64,000 bases of DNA from Thauera aminoaromatica S2 (lineage in GTDB: Bacteria; Pseudomonadota; Gammaproteobacteria; Burkholderiales; Rhodocyclaceae). Positions within the stretch are counted from its first letter, which is position 1, and each line of letters starts with the position of its first letter. Positions 8,498-15,775 of this stretch are shown here, piece by piece. The stretch spans positions 1 to 64,000 of the forward strand of contig NZ_AMXD01000001.1 in assembly GCF_000310185.1 (NCBI RefSeq), given 5' to 3'. The notes beneath the pieces were generated by a model. That model did not search any database. It saw only the letters and a program-made list of their open reading frames with translations, and was not told where the DNA came from. Both the position numbers and the translations under genes were made by a program.

Positions 8498-9700
8498 TTA
8501 CCAGTTCGACTCGCGCTCGGCCGTCGCGGTGATGCGGTGGATCGACAGGTCGGCGCCGTTGAACTCTTCCTCGTGGTCCAGGCGCAGGCCCACCGCGAGC
8601 TTGAGCCCGCCATAGACGAGCACCCCGCCGGCGAGCGCGACGGCGATCCCGAGCGCGGTCATGATCGCCTGCGAGGCGAACGCCACCCCGCCCAGCCCGC
8701 CCAGCGCCTGGCTGCCGAAGATGCCCGCCGCCAGCCCGCCCCAGGCGCCGCACAGGCCGTGCAGCGGCCACACCCCGAGCACGTCGTCGATCTTCCAGCG
8801 GTTCTGCGTCAGCGTGAACATCACCACGAACAGCCCCCCCGCCACCGCGCCGACCACCAGCGCACCGAGCGGGTGCATCACGTCCGAACCCGCGCACACC
8901 GCCACCAGCCCGGCGAGCGGCCCGTTGTGCACGAAGCCCGGGTCGTTGCGCCCGGCCGCGAGCGCCGCCACCGTGCCGCCGACCATCGCCATCAGCGAGT
9001 TGATCGCCACCAGCCCGGAGATGTTCTCCAGGCGCTGCGCCGACATCACGTTGAAGCCGAACCAGCCCACGATCAGGATCCACGCGCCGAGCGCGAGGAA
9101 GGGGATCGACGAGGGCGGATGCGCCGAGATCTGCCCGTTGCGCGCATAGCGCCCGCGCCGCGCGCCCAGCAGCAGCACCGCCGGCAGCGCGATCCAGCCG
9201 CCCATCGCATGCACCACCACCGAGCCGGCGAAGTCGTGGAACTCCGCCCCGAAGCTCGCCTTCAGCCAGGCCTGGATGCCGAAGGCCTGGTTCCACGCGA
9301 TGCCCTCGAAGAAGGGATAGACGAAGCCGACGAGCAGGAAGGTCGCCGCCAGCTGCGGCTGGAAGCGCGCGCGCTCGGCGATGCCGCCCGAGATGATGGC
9401 GGGGATCGCCGCCGCGAAGGTGAGCAGGAAGAAGAAGCGCGTGAGCTCGAAGCCGTGGTGCTCCACCAGCGCGCCGGCGCCGGAGAAGAAATGCACGCCG
9501 TAGGCGATGCCGTAGCCGATGAAGAAATAGGCCAGCGTCGACACCGCGAAGTCGGACAGGATCTTGACCAGCGCGTTGACCTGGTTCTTCCGCCGTACCG
9601 TCCCCACCTCCAGAAAGGCGAAGCCGGCGTGCATGGCGAGCACCATGATGGCGCCCAGCAGGATGAACAGCACGTCGTTGCTCGTTTGAACGGGTTGCAT
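8498..9700 (-). CDS. amtB: Ammonium transporter (Amt/MEP/Rh family)
   Basis: 400 residues with about eleven membrane segments and Amt signatures: FAFLEVGTVRRKNQVNAL near the N-terminus, DFAGSVVVHAMGGWIALPAVLLLG in the middle, and GVWPLHGLCGAWGGLAAGIFG towards the C-terminus, which holds one pore histidine. It conducts ammonium/ammonia across the inner membrane. GGAGG lies 4 nt before the ATG. No glnK is adjacent, unlike many amtB operons. A sigma-54 promoter-like sequence at 9729-9745 and an NtrC-type site at 9799-9815 lie upstream in the right order, so nitrogen-limitation control is likely. Confidence 0.93.
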   Translation of the reverse strand: MQPVQTSNDVLFILLGAIMVLAMHAGFAFLEVGTVRRKNQVNALVKILSDFAVSTLAYFFIGYGIAYGVHFFSGAGALVEHHGFELTRFFFLLTFAAAIPAIISGGIAERARFQPQLAATFLLVGFVYPFFEGIAWNQAFGIQAWLKASFGAEFHDFAGSVVVHAMGGWIALPAVLLLGARRGRYARNGQISAHPPSSIPFLALGAWILIVGWFGFNVMSAQRLENISGLVAINSLMAMVGGTVAALAAGRNDPGFVHNGPLAGLVAVCAGSDVMHPLGALVVGAVAGGLFVVMFTLTQNRWKIDDVLGVWPLHGLCGAWGGLAAGIFGSQALGGLGGVAFASQAIMTALGIAVALAGGVLVYGGLKLAVGLRLDHEEEFNGADLSIHRITATAERESNW

Positions 9701-9728
9701 GATGCCTCCGAAAGTGACGGGCATCCTT

Positions 9729-9745
9729 AGCAAGCACCGTTCCAG
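9729..9745 (-). promoter_or_regulatory. Sigma-54 promoter for amtB
   Basis: On the minus strand the sequence CTGGAACGGTGCTTGCT fits the -24/-12 consensus TGGCAC-N5-TTGCW with one mismatch (TGGAAC) and exact spacing. It is 29-45 bp upstream of the amtB ATG, leaving room for a start point and the GGAGG. Confidence 0.75.
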
Positions 9746-9798
9746 TGCGATGAATCGGGCGGAATCCAATGCGTCACGCCATGATGGTGCGCAGAAGA

Positions 9799-9815
9799 CG
9801 CACCAGAGGGGTGCG
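9799..9815. promoter_or_regulatory. NtrC-type enhancer site upstream of amtB
   Basis: CGCACCAGAGGGGTGCG has the GCACC-N5-GGTGC core of the NtrC consensus (TGCACC-N5-GGTGCA), with T/A changed to C/G at the two outermost positions. It lies about 55-85 bp upstream of the sigma-54 promoter. The rest of the 345-bp gap to ktrB shows no gene. Confidence 0.65.
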
Positions 9816-10045
9816 TTCGTCAGGCAGCGCGCACCGTGGCGGGGCGTGGCGAGGAGCTCGTCATCGCGCGTGCCGGCCAAGCCGTCGCAGCGCGGACCGC
9901 CTGCCGTCCCGTACGCCGCAGGATCGCCGGCTCGTCGAAGAACCGCAGGTGTCGAGAGCCGACATGTCCGGTCAAGCGGGCGTATGATCCGCAGCCGACA
10001 AGCGCCAGTTGCGGCGCAGCAGCATGACGCGAAGGAAGTCTTGAC

Positions 10046-11380
10046 TTGAAGGTTCGAGAGGTCCAGCACCCGGCGCACATCGTTCCGTTGGCCTTCCTGA
10101 TCACGATCCTGATCGGGACCGCGCTGCTCATGCTCCCGGTCTCCCGCGCGGATGCGGTCGGCGCGCCATGGATCGCAGCCCTGTTCACCGCGGTGTCGGC
10201 CGTGTGCGTGACCGGCCTGGTGACGGTGGACACCGGCACCTACTGGTCGTCGTTCGGGCAGTGGGTGATCATGGCGCTGTTCCAGATCGGCGGCTTCGGG
10301 ATGATGACCGCCGCCACGCTGCTCGGGCTGCTGGTCAATCGCTCCTTTCGCCTGCGCACGCGGCTCACGGCCCAGGCGGAAACCCACACCCTGGGGATCG
10401 GCGACGTCAGCAGCGTCGCCAAGCTCGTGCTGTTCGTGACCGTGATCGTCGAGGTGATGACCGCACTGGCGCTGGCTCTGCGCTTGCATCTCGGTTACGA
10501 CCTGCCTTTGGCCGAGGCTGTCTGGAGCGGCCTGTTCCATTCCGTCTCGGCCTTCAACAACGCCGGCTTTTCGATCCACGCCGATGGCTTGATCCGCTAC
10601 GCGTCCGACAGCTACTTCCTCGCACCCGTCATGCTTGCGATCGTGATCGGCGGTCTCGGCTTTCCGGTGCTGCAAGACCTCCGCAACAAGCTCAGGGACC
10701 CCCAGCATTGGTCGGTGCACACCAAGCTGACACTCGTGGGAACGGCCGTGCTGCTGGCTGGCGGCGCGATCTTGCTGCTTGCCTTCGAGTGGGCGAACCC
10801 GCGCACCCTCGGATCGATGCCGGCAGGGGACAAGCTGTTGTCGGCGATCTTCGCGTCGGTGTCGGCACGCACGGCCGGATTCAACTCGATCGATATCGGT
10901 GGGCTGACGCACGAGAGTCTCGGCCTGCACTACTTCCTGATGTTCATCGGCGGCGGCAGTGCCGGCACGGCCGGTGGCGTGAAGGTGGGCACGGCGATGA
11001 TCCTGGTGATGCTGGTCATCGCCGAGATCCGCGGCCGGATGGACACCGAGGCCTTCGGCCGGCGCATCAGCCATTCGGCCCAGCGCCAGGCCATCACCGT
11101 GCTGGTCCTCAGCAGTGCGGTCGTCGTGCTGGGCACGGTGTTCATCCTGCACACCACCGAGATCGCCACCGACCGGGTCATCTTCGAGGTGATCTCGGCC
11201 TTCGCGACGGTCGGCCTGTCCACCGGCATCACTGCAGACCTGCCGGATTCCGCCCAGCTGATGCTGATCCTGCTGATGTACATCGGCCGGGTCGGCACCA
11301 TCACATTGGCGGCGTCGCTCGCGCTCGGCGAGCACCGCATGCCCTTCCGCTATCCAGAGGAGCATCCCGTTGTTGGCTAG
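10046..11380 (+). CDS. ktrB: Potassium uptake membrane subunit, KtrB/TrkH type
   Basis: 444 residues, start TTG at 10046 with AAGGAAG upstream. It has the four pore-loop repeats of the SKT family: FTAVSAVCVTGLVT, FHSVSAFNNAGFS, FASVSARTAGFNSID and FEVISAFATVGLSTG. GGGSAGTAGGVKVGT is the conserved region after the third loop. The short length and N-terminus starting directly at the first membrane segment favour KtrB over full TrkH. It imports K+ (probably Na+-coupled) with the RCK subunit encoded next. The stop overlaps the ktrA start region by 11 bp, so the two are translationally coupled. Confidence 0.92.
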   Translation: MKVREVQHPAHIVPLAFLITILIGTALLMLPVSRADAVGAPWIAALFTAVSAVCVTGLVTVDTGTYWSSFGQWVIMALFQIGGFGMMTAATLLGLLVNRSFRLRTRLTAQAETHTLGIGDVSSVAKLVLFVTVIVEVMTALALALRLHLGYDLPLAEAVWSGLFHSVSAFNNAGFSIHADGLIRYASDSYFLAPVMLAIVIGGLGFPVLQDLRNKLRDPQHWSVHTKLTLVGTAVLLAGGAILLLAFEWANPRTLGSMPAGDKLLSAIFASVSARTAGFNSIDIGGLTHESLGLHYFLMFIGGGSAGTAGGVKVGTAMILVMLVIAEIRGRMDTEAFGRRISHSAQRQAITVLVLSSAVVVLGTVFILHTTEIATDRVIFEVISAFATVGLSTGITADLPDSAQLMLILLMYIGRVGTITLAASLALGEHRMPFRYPEEHPVVG

Positions 11381-12068
11381 GTTATTTACAGAGCAGTTCG
11401 CCTTCTCGAAAGGCGACAGTGTGGTCGTGATCGGCCTCGGGCGCTTCGGGGGAGCCGTCGCCAATTCGCTGATGCAGCTCGGGCACGACGTGATGGGCAT
11501 CGACCGCGATGCGGAGCCGGTGCACGAATGGGCGGATCTGCTCACCCATGCGGTGCAGGCGGACTCGACCAGTGCGATGACCATGCGCCAGCTCGGCGTG
11601 GGCGACTTCGCGCACGCCATCGTGGGGATCGGCGGCGACCTGGCCGCGAGCCTGATGACGGTGATGGCGCTGACCGAACTCGAGATCCCGGACATCTGGG
11701 TCAAGGCCATGACGCCCGAGCACGGCAAGATCGCCGAGCGCATCGGCGCACATCACGTGGTCTACCCGGAGGCCGACATGGGCGAGCGCGTCGCGCATCT
11801 CATCAGCGGCCGCATGATGGACTACATTGAATTCGACGACGGCTTTGCGATCGCGAAGATCCAGGCGCCGAGCGTCACGCACGAGCGCTCGCTCGCGGAA
11901 TCGGCGGTGCGCGAGCACTTCGGCGTGACGGTCGTCGGCATCAAGCGCGCACACGAGGATTTTCAGCACGGCAAGCCGGGCAGCGTCGTGTTGCCGGGTG
12001 ACCTGCTGATCGTTTCCGGACCGACGAAGAAGGTCGAGGCGTTTGCGGCCAGCGGTCGGCGCCGATAG
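11370..12068 (+). CDS. ktrA: Potassium uptake regulatory RCK subunit, KtrA/TrkA type
   Basis: 232 residues, start TTG at 11370 inside the end of ktrB, with GAGGAG upstream. An N-terminal RCK (Rossmann) domain is shown by VVVIGLGRFGGAVANSLMQLGHDVMGID, with the acidic residue for nucleotide ribose binding, followed by a C-terminal RCK_C domain (about residues 145-225, ending VVLPGDLLIVSGPTKKVEAF). It forms the cytosolic gating ring of the Ktr transporter, controlled by ATP/ADP or NAD(H). One RCK-N plus one RCK-C domain is typical of KtrA rather than the doubled TrkA. Confidence 0.92.
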   Translation: MLARLFTEQFAFSKGDSVVVIGLGRFGGAVANSLMQLGHDVMGIDRDAEPVHEWADLLTHAVQADSTSAMTMRQLGVGDFAHAIVGIGGDLAASLMTVMALTELEIPDIWVKAMTPEHGKIAERIGAHHVVYPEADMGERVAHLISGRMMDYIEFDDGFAIAKIQAPSVTHERSLAESAVREHFGVTVVGIKRAHEDFQHGKPGSVVLPGDLLIVSGPTKKVEAFAASGRRR

Positions 12069-12148
12069 CTGGCCAGCGTCGAGGTGGCGGCTGCGCTGCG
12101 ACCGTGCCGGCCTGTGCAATGCTCTCATTCCCGGAAAGGCCGCGGAAG

Positions 12149-12370
12149 ATGCTCAACTGGATCCTGAATCAATTCAAGCGACAGTCGGCCGAGGATCTCG
12201 AGCGGGCGCGGGAAATGGTAAAGGCCGCGGAAAGGGGGCACTCGCACCCGGACCTCGGGAAGGCACGCGATGTTGCGCGCACGCTCGGAATCGAAGTGGA
12301 TGTCCATGCGAGCGCCGAGCAGCTCATCCAGGCAATCCGCCGTTACCTCGCGCGCCACGGCGAGATGTGA
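12149..12370 (+). CDS. Small hypothetical protein
   Basis: 73 residues from the ATG at 12149, preceded by GCGGAAG. Sequence begins MLNWILNQFKRQSAED and is highly charged and helical (KRQSAEDLERAREMVKAAE), with no membrane segment or known motif. It follows ktrA by 80 bp on the same strand and could be its third cistron. No family recognised; coding status rests on length, ribosome-binding site and composition. Confidence 0.5.
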   Translation: MLNWILNQFKRQSAEDLERAREMVKAAERGHSHPDLGKARDVARTLGIEVDVHASAEQLIQAIRRYLARHGEM

Positions 12371-12713
12371 ACCCGACCGCGCAAGACGCCGAACGAGCGC
12401 TCGAGCCGGGGGACGCCGACCGGCAGCACGGCAGCTTTTGAAGGATCCTCATCGGCTGGGAATCTGTCGTGGGAACATCGGGGTGATGAATGTCTCTTCC
12501 GCATCCGGTCGAGACCGCCACCGTCGGTTTGCCGCGCCCCAACGCGGGTTCGGGGCTGGGAGTGTTTCAGTCCGGCCAGATCGAGACGACCATACCCGTT
12601 TCGCCCTGCCGCTGCGAAAGGTGGAGGTTTCACTCCGGCCAGTGGCAACCGCTGGAACGGCGCGCCGGCGGGTGGGCCGTGATGACGGGTCCGTGGCGTT
12701 GCGGGCGCTTGGG
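12371..12713. other. Gene-free stretch with a repeated motif
   Basis: No convincing gene. TTTCAGTCCGGCCAG (12565-12579) recurs as TTTCACTCCGGCCAG (12628-12642), 63 bp apart, which could be a remnant of an insertion-sequence end. Confidence 0.35.
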
Positions 12714-13051
12714 TCAGGCGAAGGCGTCCGGGGCCTGCATCCACGCGGGAATGTCGCGTTCGCCGTGCAGTACGCGCCAGACATCGATGTGGTCCGCGCG
12801 TTCGACGTAAAAGACCAAGTAGGGGTAGCGTAGCGCGAAAGCCTCCACGAGCGCAGATCAGGAAGGTCCAGCTCATGCCCAGAGCGCGGCGAACCCTTCC
12901 CCGGATGGCGGGAGATGTGGGTATAAGCCCGTTCCAGTGCGTCGATGAAGCCCACCGCAACCGCCGGGGAGACCTCTTCGAGGTCGTGGGCTATGGCGGC
13001 GTCGACGTCCCGGTTTGCCTGTTCACGAGGAACGACGGGCTTCAACTTCAC
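12714..13051 (-). pseudogene. ParE-type toxin of a type II toxin-antitoxin system, frameshifted
   Basis: The first ~73 codons (GTG at 13051) read VKLKPVVPREQANRDVDAAIAHD through FIDALERAYTHISRHPGKGSPR to SWRLSRY, the ParE/RelE-fold toxin. The tail YPYLVFYVERADHIDVWRVL, HGERDIPAWMQAPDAFA and a stop at 12714 is intact but in another frame. The shift is explained exactly by a 5-bp tandem duplication TAGCGTAGCG (12826-12835 on the plus strand); removing one unit restores a ~110-residue ParE. The preceding reading frame ends with a TGA overlapping this GTG, as in ParD-ParE pairs, but its product is not recognisable as an antitoxin. Confidence 0.8.
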
Positions 13052-13165
13052 CCGCGAGATGCCGACTTGCCTGCTCCGTGCACCCGGCCACGCAGACTTT
13101 CAAAGTAGGCGGCATCCGCCGGCGGCGCCGGCGCAGTGGCTGGCAAGATTTGGCAAGATTGTGCT

Positions 13166-13417
13166 TCAGCGGCCGCTGCGCCAGGCGTCCAGATCGCTGC
13201 GTTCGATGTGAGTCTCGCGCGGGTTGATGTTGCCCGGCAGCAGGGGCCCATCCCATTGCTCGGTGGCCCAGCGCTTGACGTTGGCGTGCAGCTCGCATTG
13301 CTGTATCGCGTTTGCCAGCAGGACCTCGGCGTCGTGCGTCGAAATGCCTCCGCCGGCGAGCAATTTCGCCGCGTCGTGCAGCGTCAGGGTGGTGCCACCG
13401 TCGCTCGTGTTGGTCAT
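13166..13417 (-). CDS. Small hypothetical protein downstream of the DUF4062-metzincin gene
   Basis: 83 residues, ATG at 13417 with GGGAG 7 nt upstream. It begins MTNTSDGGTTLTLHDAAKLL and ends INPRETHIERSDLDAWRSGR, a C-terminus reminiscent of excisionase/MerR-like helix-turn-helix peptides that end in RSDLDAW. It follows the DUF4062-metallopeptidase gene by 113 bp on the same strand and may be its operon partner. Function unknown. Confidence 0.6.
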   Translation of the reverse strand: MTNTSDGGTTLTLHDAAKLLAGGGISTHDAEVLLANAIQQCELHANVKRWATEQWDGPLLPGNINPRETHIERSDLDAWRSGR

Positions 13418-13530
13418 TTTGATCTCCCGGGCCTTGCAGCGTGTGCCGAACCGCGATCTCGACAACGGTGCCGGCGGATGGTGCGGCGAGCCAGCGGGGC
13501 GCGGGATCGGGATCTGAACCCGAGTTCCAT

Positions 13531-14715
13531 TCAGCCCCCCGTGGCGTAGGGATACAGCCGGCTGATGAACTCCTTGTCGCCCGATGACAGGGTGGTGTTG
13601 GTGCTGAAGATCTGCTTGCCGCCGGTGACTTCCTTCGGGAAGAAGTAGGACATGATGGACAGCGGATCGAAGGGTTTGGCAAAGGGGAAGCGGTCGGTCT
13701 CCCAAGTGCGGTAGAGGTACTGGTCGATGGTGTTCTGGTCCCAGTGGTTGGGCGGGCCGCCCAGGAGCTTGAGGACCTCCTTCCTGTCCCAGGGAATGTC
13801 GCCGCTGGGGTTGTTGTGTTCGTGGGCGAGGCCCAGCACGTGGCCGAACTCGTGCAGCACGACCGACTCGACGTCGTCGATCGGCAGCGCCGGCACAAGC
13901 CAGCCGAGGTTCATGGTCGGCTCGCTCGGCGGCACGGCCAGGGCGTTCGTGCCCTCGTAGGACCAGGAGCCGCCATCCTTGTCGAAGGCGACACGCACCT
14001 CGGCATCCTTGTCCTCGCTGGCGACGAAGAAGATGTTGGCGTAGGCGCTCCAGATCTGCGCAAGACGCAGGATGCGTGCCGCGAAGGCGCCGTCGGCGCC
14101 AAGGAAGCGCACCCTCAGGCGCGAGCCCGGCACCCACATCAAGGGGTTGGTCCTGCGTGCCGCCGCCTGAACCCCGGGCGCCAGGGCCTCTTCGACCGCA
14201 GCATGCCCAAGCTGCGATTGGGCGCGCGATGTCTCCGACTGCCAGCTGTAGAGCGCGGTGACGACCTTGATCGCGAGCGCCTCCGGCGTCTCGAAGGTCG
14301 ATACCAGCCCTTTTTCCCGCAGGGCCTTGCGCAAGGCGGCGATCTTCTTGCCGCTGTCGTTGTCGCCGGTGGTGGAGTCCATCTGGTCCGGCGGCCACGG
14401 CGCGCGATTGTCGGTCAGGAAGATCAGGCAGGGCTTCTTGTGCTTCTTCGCCTCGAGGTACTCCAGCTCGGTCACCGAGCGGCGCTGGGGATTGCCGGCG
14501 CGCGGCACGTAGCCGTAGCGCCAGGCGAACAGGCCGATATAGACGTCGCTGTCGCGCACGTCGCGCAGGCACTTGTCGAGCGGGCGCTCGTCGGCGGCGA
14601 CGTAGTCCTCCATCGCGATGACGTCGTGGCGCAAGGTCCGCAACTGCTCATACACGCGGCGCCGATAGTCCTTCAGGTCCTCGAAGGTCGAGGATAGGTA
14701 GATTTTCAGGCCCAT
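13531..14715 (-). CDS. DUF4062-metzincin fusion protein
   Basis: 394 residues, ATG at 14715 with GGGGAAGG upstream. Residues 1-95 form a DUF4062 domain: KIYLSSTFEDLKDYRRRVYEQL, DVYIGLFAWRYGYVP, SVTELEYLEAKKHKKPCLIFL. Residues ~195-394 are a metzincin-type zinc peptidase with HEFGHVLGLAHEH at 288-300 (HExxHxxGxxH plus the astacin-like following E) and a Met-turn (SIMSYF, 353-358). No signal peptide, so a cytosolic protease, whereas most metzincins are secreted. DUF4062 is known as an N-terminal module of NTPase and STAND-type proteins, many in defence contexts; here a protease takes the effector place. Role in defence is inference. Confidence 0.85.
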   Translation of the reverse strand: MGLKIYLSSTFEDLKDYRRRVYEQLRTLRHDVIAMEDYVAADERPLDKCLRDVRDSDVYIGLFAWRYGYVPRAGNPQRRSVTELEYLEAKKHKKPCLIFLTDNRAPWPPDQMDSTTGDNDSGKKIAALRKALREKGLVSTFETPEALAIKVVTALYSWQSETSRAQSQLGHAAVEEALAPGVQAAARRTNPLMWVPGSRLRVRFLGADGAFAARILRLAQIWSAYANIFFVASEDKDAEVRVAFDKDGGSWSYEGTNALAVPPSEPTMNLGWLVPALPIDDVESVVLHEFGHVLGLAHEHNNPSGDIPWDRKEVLKLLGGPPNHWDQNTIDQYLYRTWETDRFPFAKPFDPLSIMSYFFPKEVTGGKQIFSTNTTLSSGDKEFISRLYPYATGG

Positions 14716-14873
14716 CGCCTTCCCCTCATGCGGCCCCTGTGCTTTAAAGGTAGTGAGCCGCGGCAAAGTTGCAAGATGAACATCGGCTTTTCGGTCCGCC
14801 CGCATTGACCGCTTCCGGCGGGCTTTGCGGGCAGTCGGCCTCCGCGTGGCCCGGCAAAGTGCCGCAGCGTAAT

Positions 14874-14892
14874 CGGGGTCTGTCCCCGTTTT
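14874..14892 (+). terminator. Short terminator-like hairpin
   Basis: CGGGG-TCTGT-CCCCG followed by TTTTT, 27 bp before the VOC gene. It could end read-through transcription or act in the gene's leader. Confidence 0.4.
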
Positions 14893-14918
14893 TCATCGGC
14901 AAGCGGCGAGGTGTGGAG

Positions 14919-15332
14919 ATGAACACGCTGGGATGGCAGGAACTGAAGGTGGTGGCACTCGCCGTCGACGACCTGGCGAGGGCGGAGGATTTTTACCGCA
15001 GCAAGCTGGGCCTCGAGCCGAGGCCGCAGGCGGACGGTGACGTCGGTTTCGCCCTGGGCGGCCTGACGCTCCTGCTCAAGCCGCTTGCCGGACCCGGCGG
15101 CGCGGCGGAGAAATCGCCCTATCCGCGCCTGACCGTTGCGGTTGCGGACGCGCCGCGGATGGAGCGGGAACTGGCTGCGCGTGGCGTCACTATCAGCGAC
15201 GCGGTGCAACTCTATGAGGACGGCTGTTACTGGGTCGGCGCCTTCCTGGACAGCGAGGGCAACAAGCTGTGGTTCTGCTCCGAAGCCGGGAAGCCCGCGC
15301 GAAGTGTCTCTGGGGGCAGGTCTTCCCCTTGA
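14919..15332 (+). CDS. VOC-family (glyoxalase/bleomycin-resistance) protein
   Basis: 137 residues. The pattern KVVALAVDDLARAEDFYRSKLGL at the start, FALGGLTLLLKPL, LTVAVADAPRMERELAARGV and VGAFLDSEGNKLWFCSE gives the paired beta-alpha-beta-beta-beta modules of a single-domain vicinal oxygen chelate protein. The usual metal ligands are only partly evident (A for H in the first strand, E/D near the end), so the substrate and even metal use are uncertain. ATG at 14919 with GTGGAG upstream; an in-frame GTG at 14913 is possible. Confidence 0.75.
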   Translation: MNTLGWQELKVVALAVDDLARAEDFYRSKLGLEPRPQADGDVGFALGGLTLLLKPLAGPGGAAEKSPYPRLTVAVADAPRMERELAARGVTISDAVQLYEDGCYWVGAFLDSEGNKLWFCSEAGKPARSVSGGRSSP

Positions 15333-15381
15333 TTGCAGAGGAAACGCGGCCGTGGGGCTGCCCTCGGCTGTCCCAGGCCTT

Positions 15382-15768
15382 TCATGGCCCGGACGCGTCG
15401 CGGTCCGAGTGGGCGATGTGGCCGAGCAGCCAGTCGCGCAGCACCATCAGGAGCTCGACCGAACGCTCCTGGTCCGACAGGTCGCTCATGGCGCACAGGA
15501 GCGCGAGCTGATCGCGCAGCGCCTCGTGTTCCTGCCGATGGCGCGCCAGGTCCGGGTGGTCGCGTGCCTGCATCCACGCCTCCTCGCGCGCGAAGTGCCC
15601 GGTCACGTAGTCGTCGAGGGTGGCGAGTGCGCTGTGCAGGGCCGCGGAGCTGCGATCGAACAGCATCGCATCGAACACCATGTTCAGCGTGTCGATCAGC
15701 TTCTGGTGATCGGCGTCGAGGCTGTCGACCCCGAGCGAGAGCGCCGGGGTCCAGATCGCGATGGGCAT
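15382..15768 (-). CDS. Bacteriohemerythrin
   Basis: 128 residues with the di-iron ligand pattern of hemerythrins: W..LSLGVDSLDADHQKLIDTLN (first His), HFAREEAWMQARDHPDLARHRQEHEAL (HxxxE and HxxxH) and LRDWLLGHIAHSD at the C-terminus. A single-domain cytosolic oxygen-binding protein, probably for oxygen delivery or sensing. It is 7 bp downstream of the NCS2 permease gene and likely co-transcribed with it. Confidence 0.9.
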   Translation of the reverse strand: MPIAIWTPALSLGVDSLDADHQKLIDTLNMVFDAMLFDRSSAALHSALATLDDYVTGHFAREEAWMQARDHPDLARHRQEHEALRDQLALLCAMSDLSDQERSVELLMVLRDWLLGHIAHSDRDASGP

Positions 15769-15775
15769 GTCGGCC

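Noticed and set aside
9767-11743. N-terminal extension of the ammonium transporter through ktrB antisense
   Set aside because: The Amt start at 9700 has GGAGG and begins at the first membrane helix; upstream sequence is antisense to ktrB.
13048-13251. Possible ParD antitoxin before the ParE pseudogene
   Set aside because: The overlapping stop is suggestive, but the translation has no ParD/RHH pattern and it overlaps the 83-aa gene in part.
14874-14892. IS or RAYT relic based on GGGGACAGACCCCG
   Set aside because: Only a short hairpin; no second copy or coding remnant in the window.
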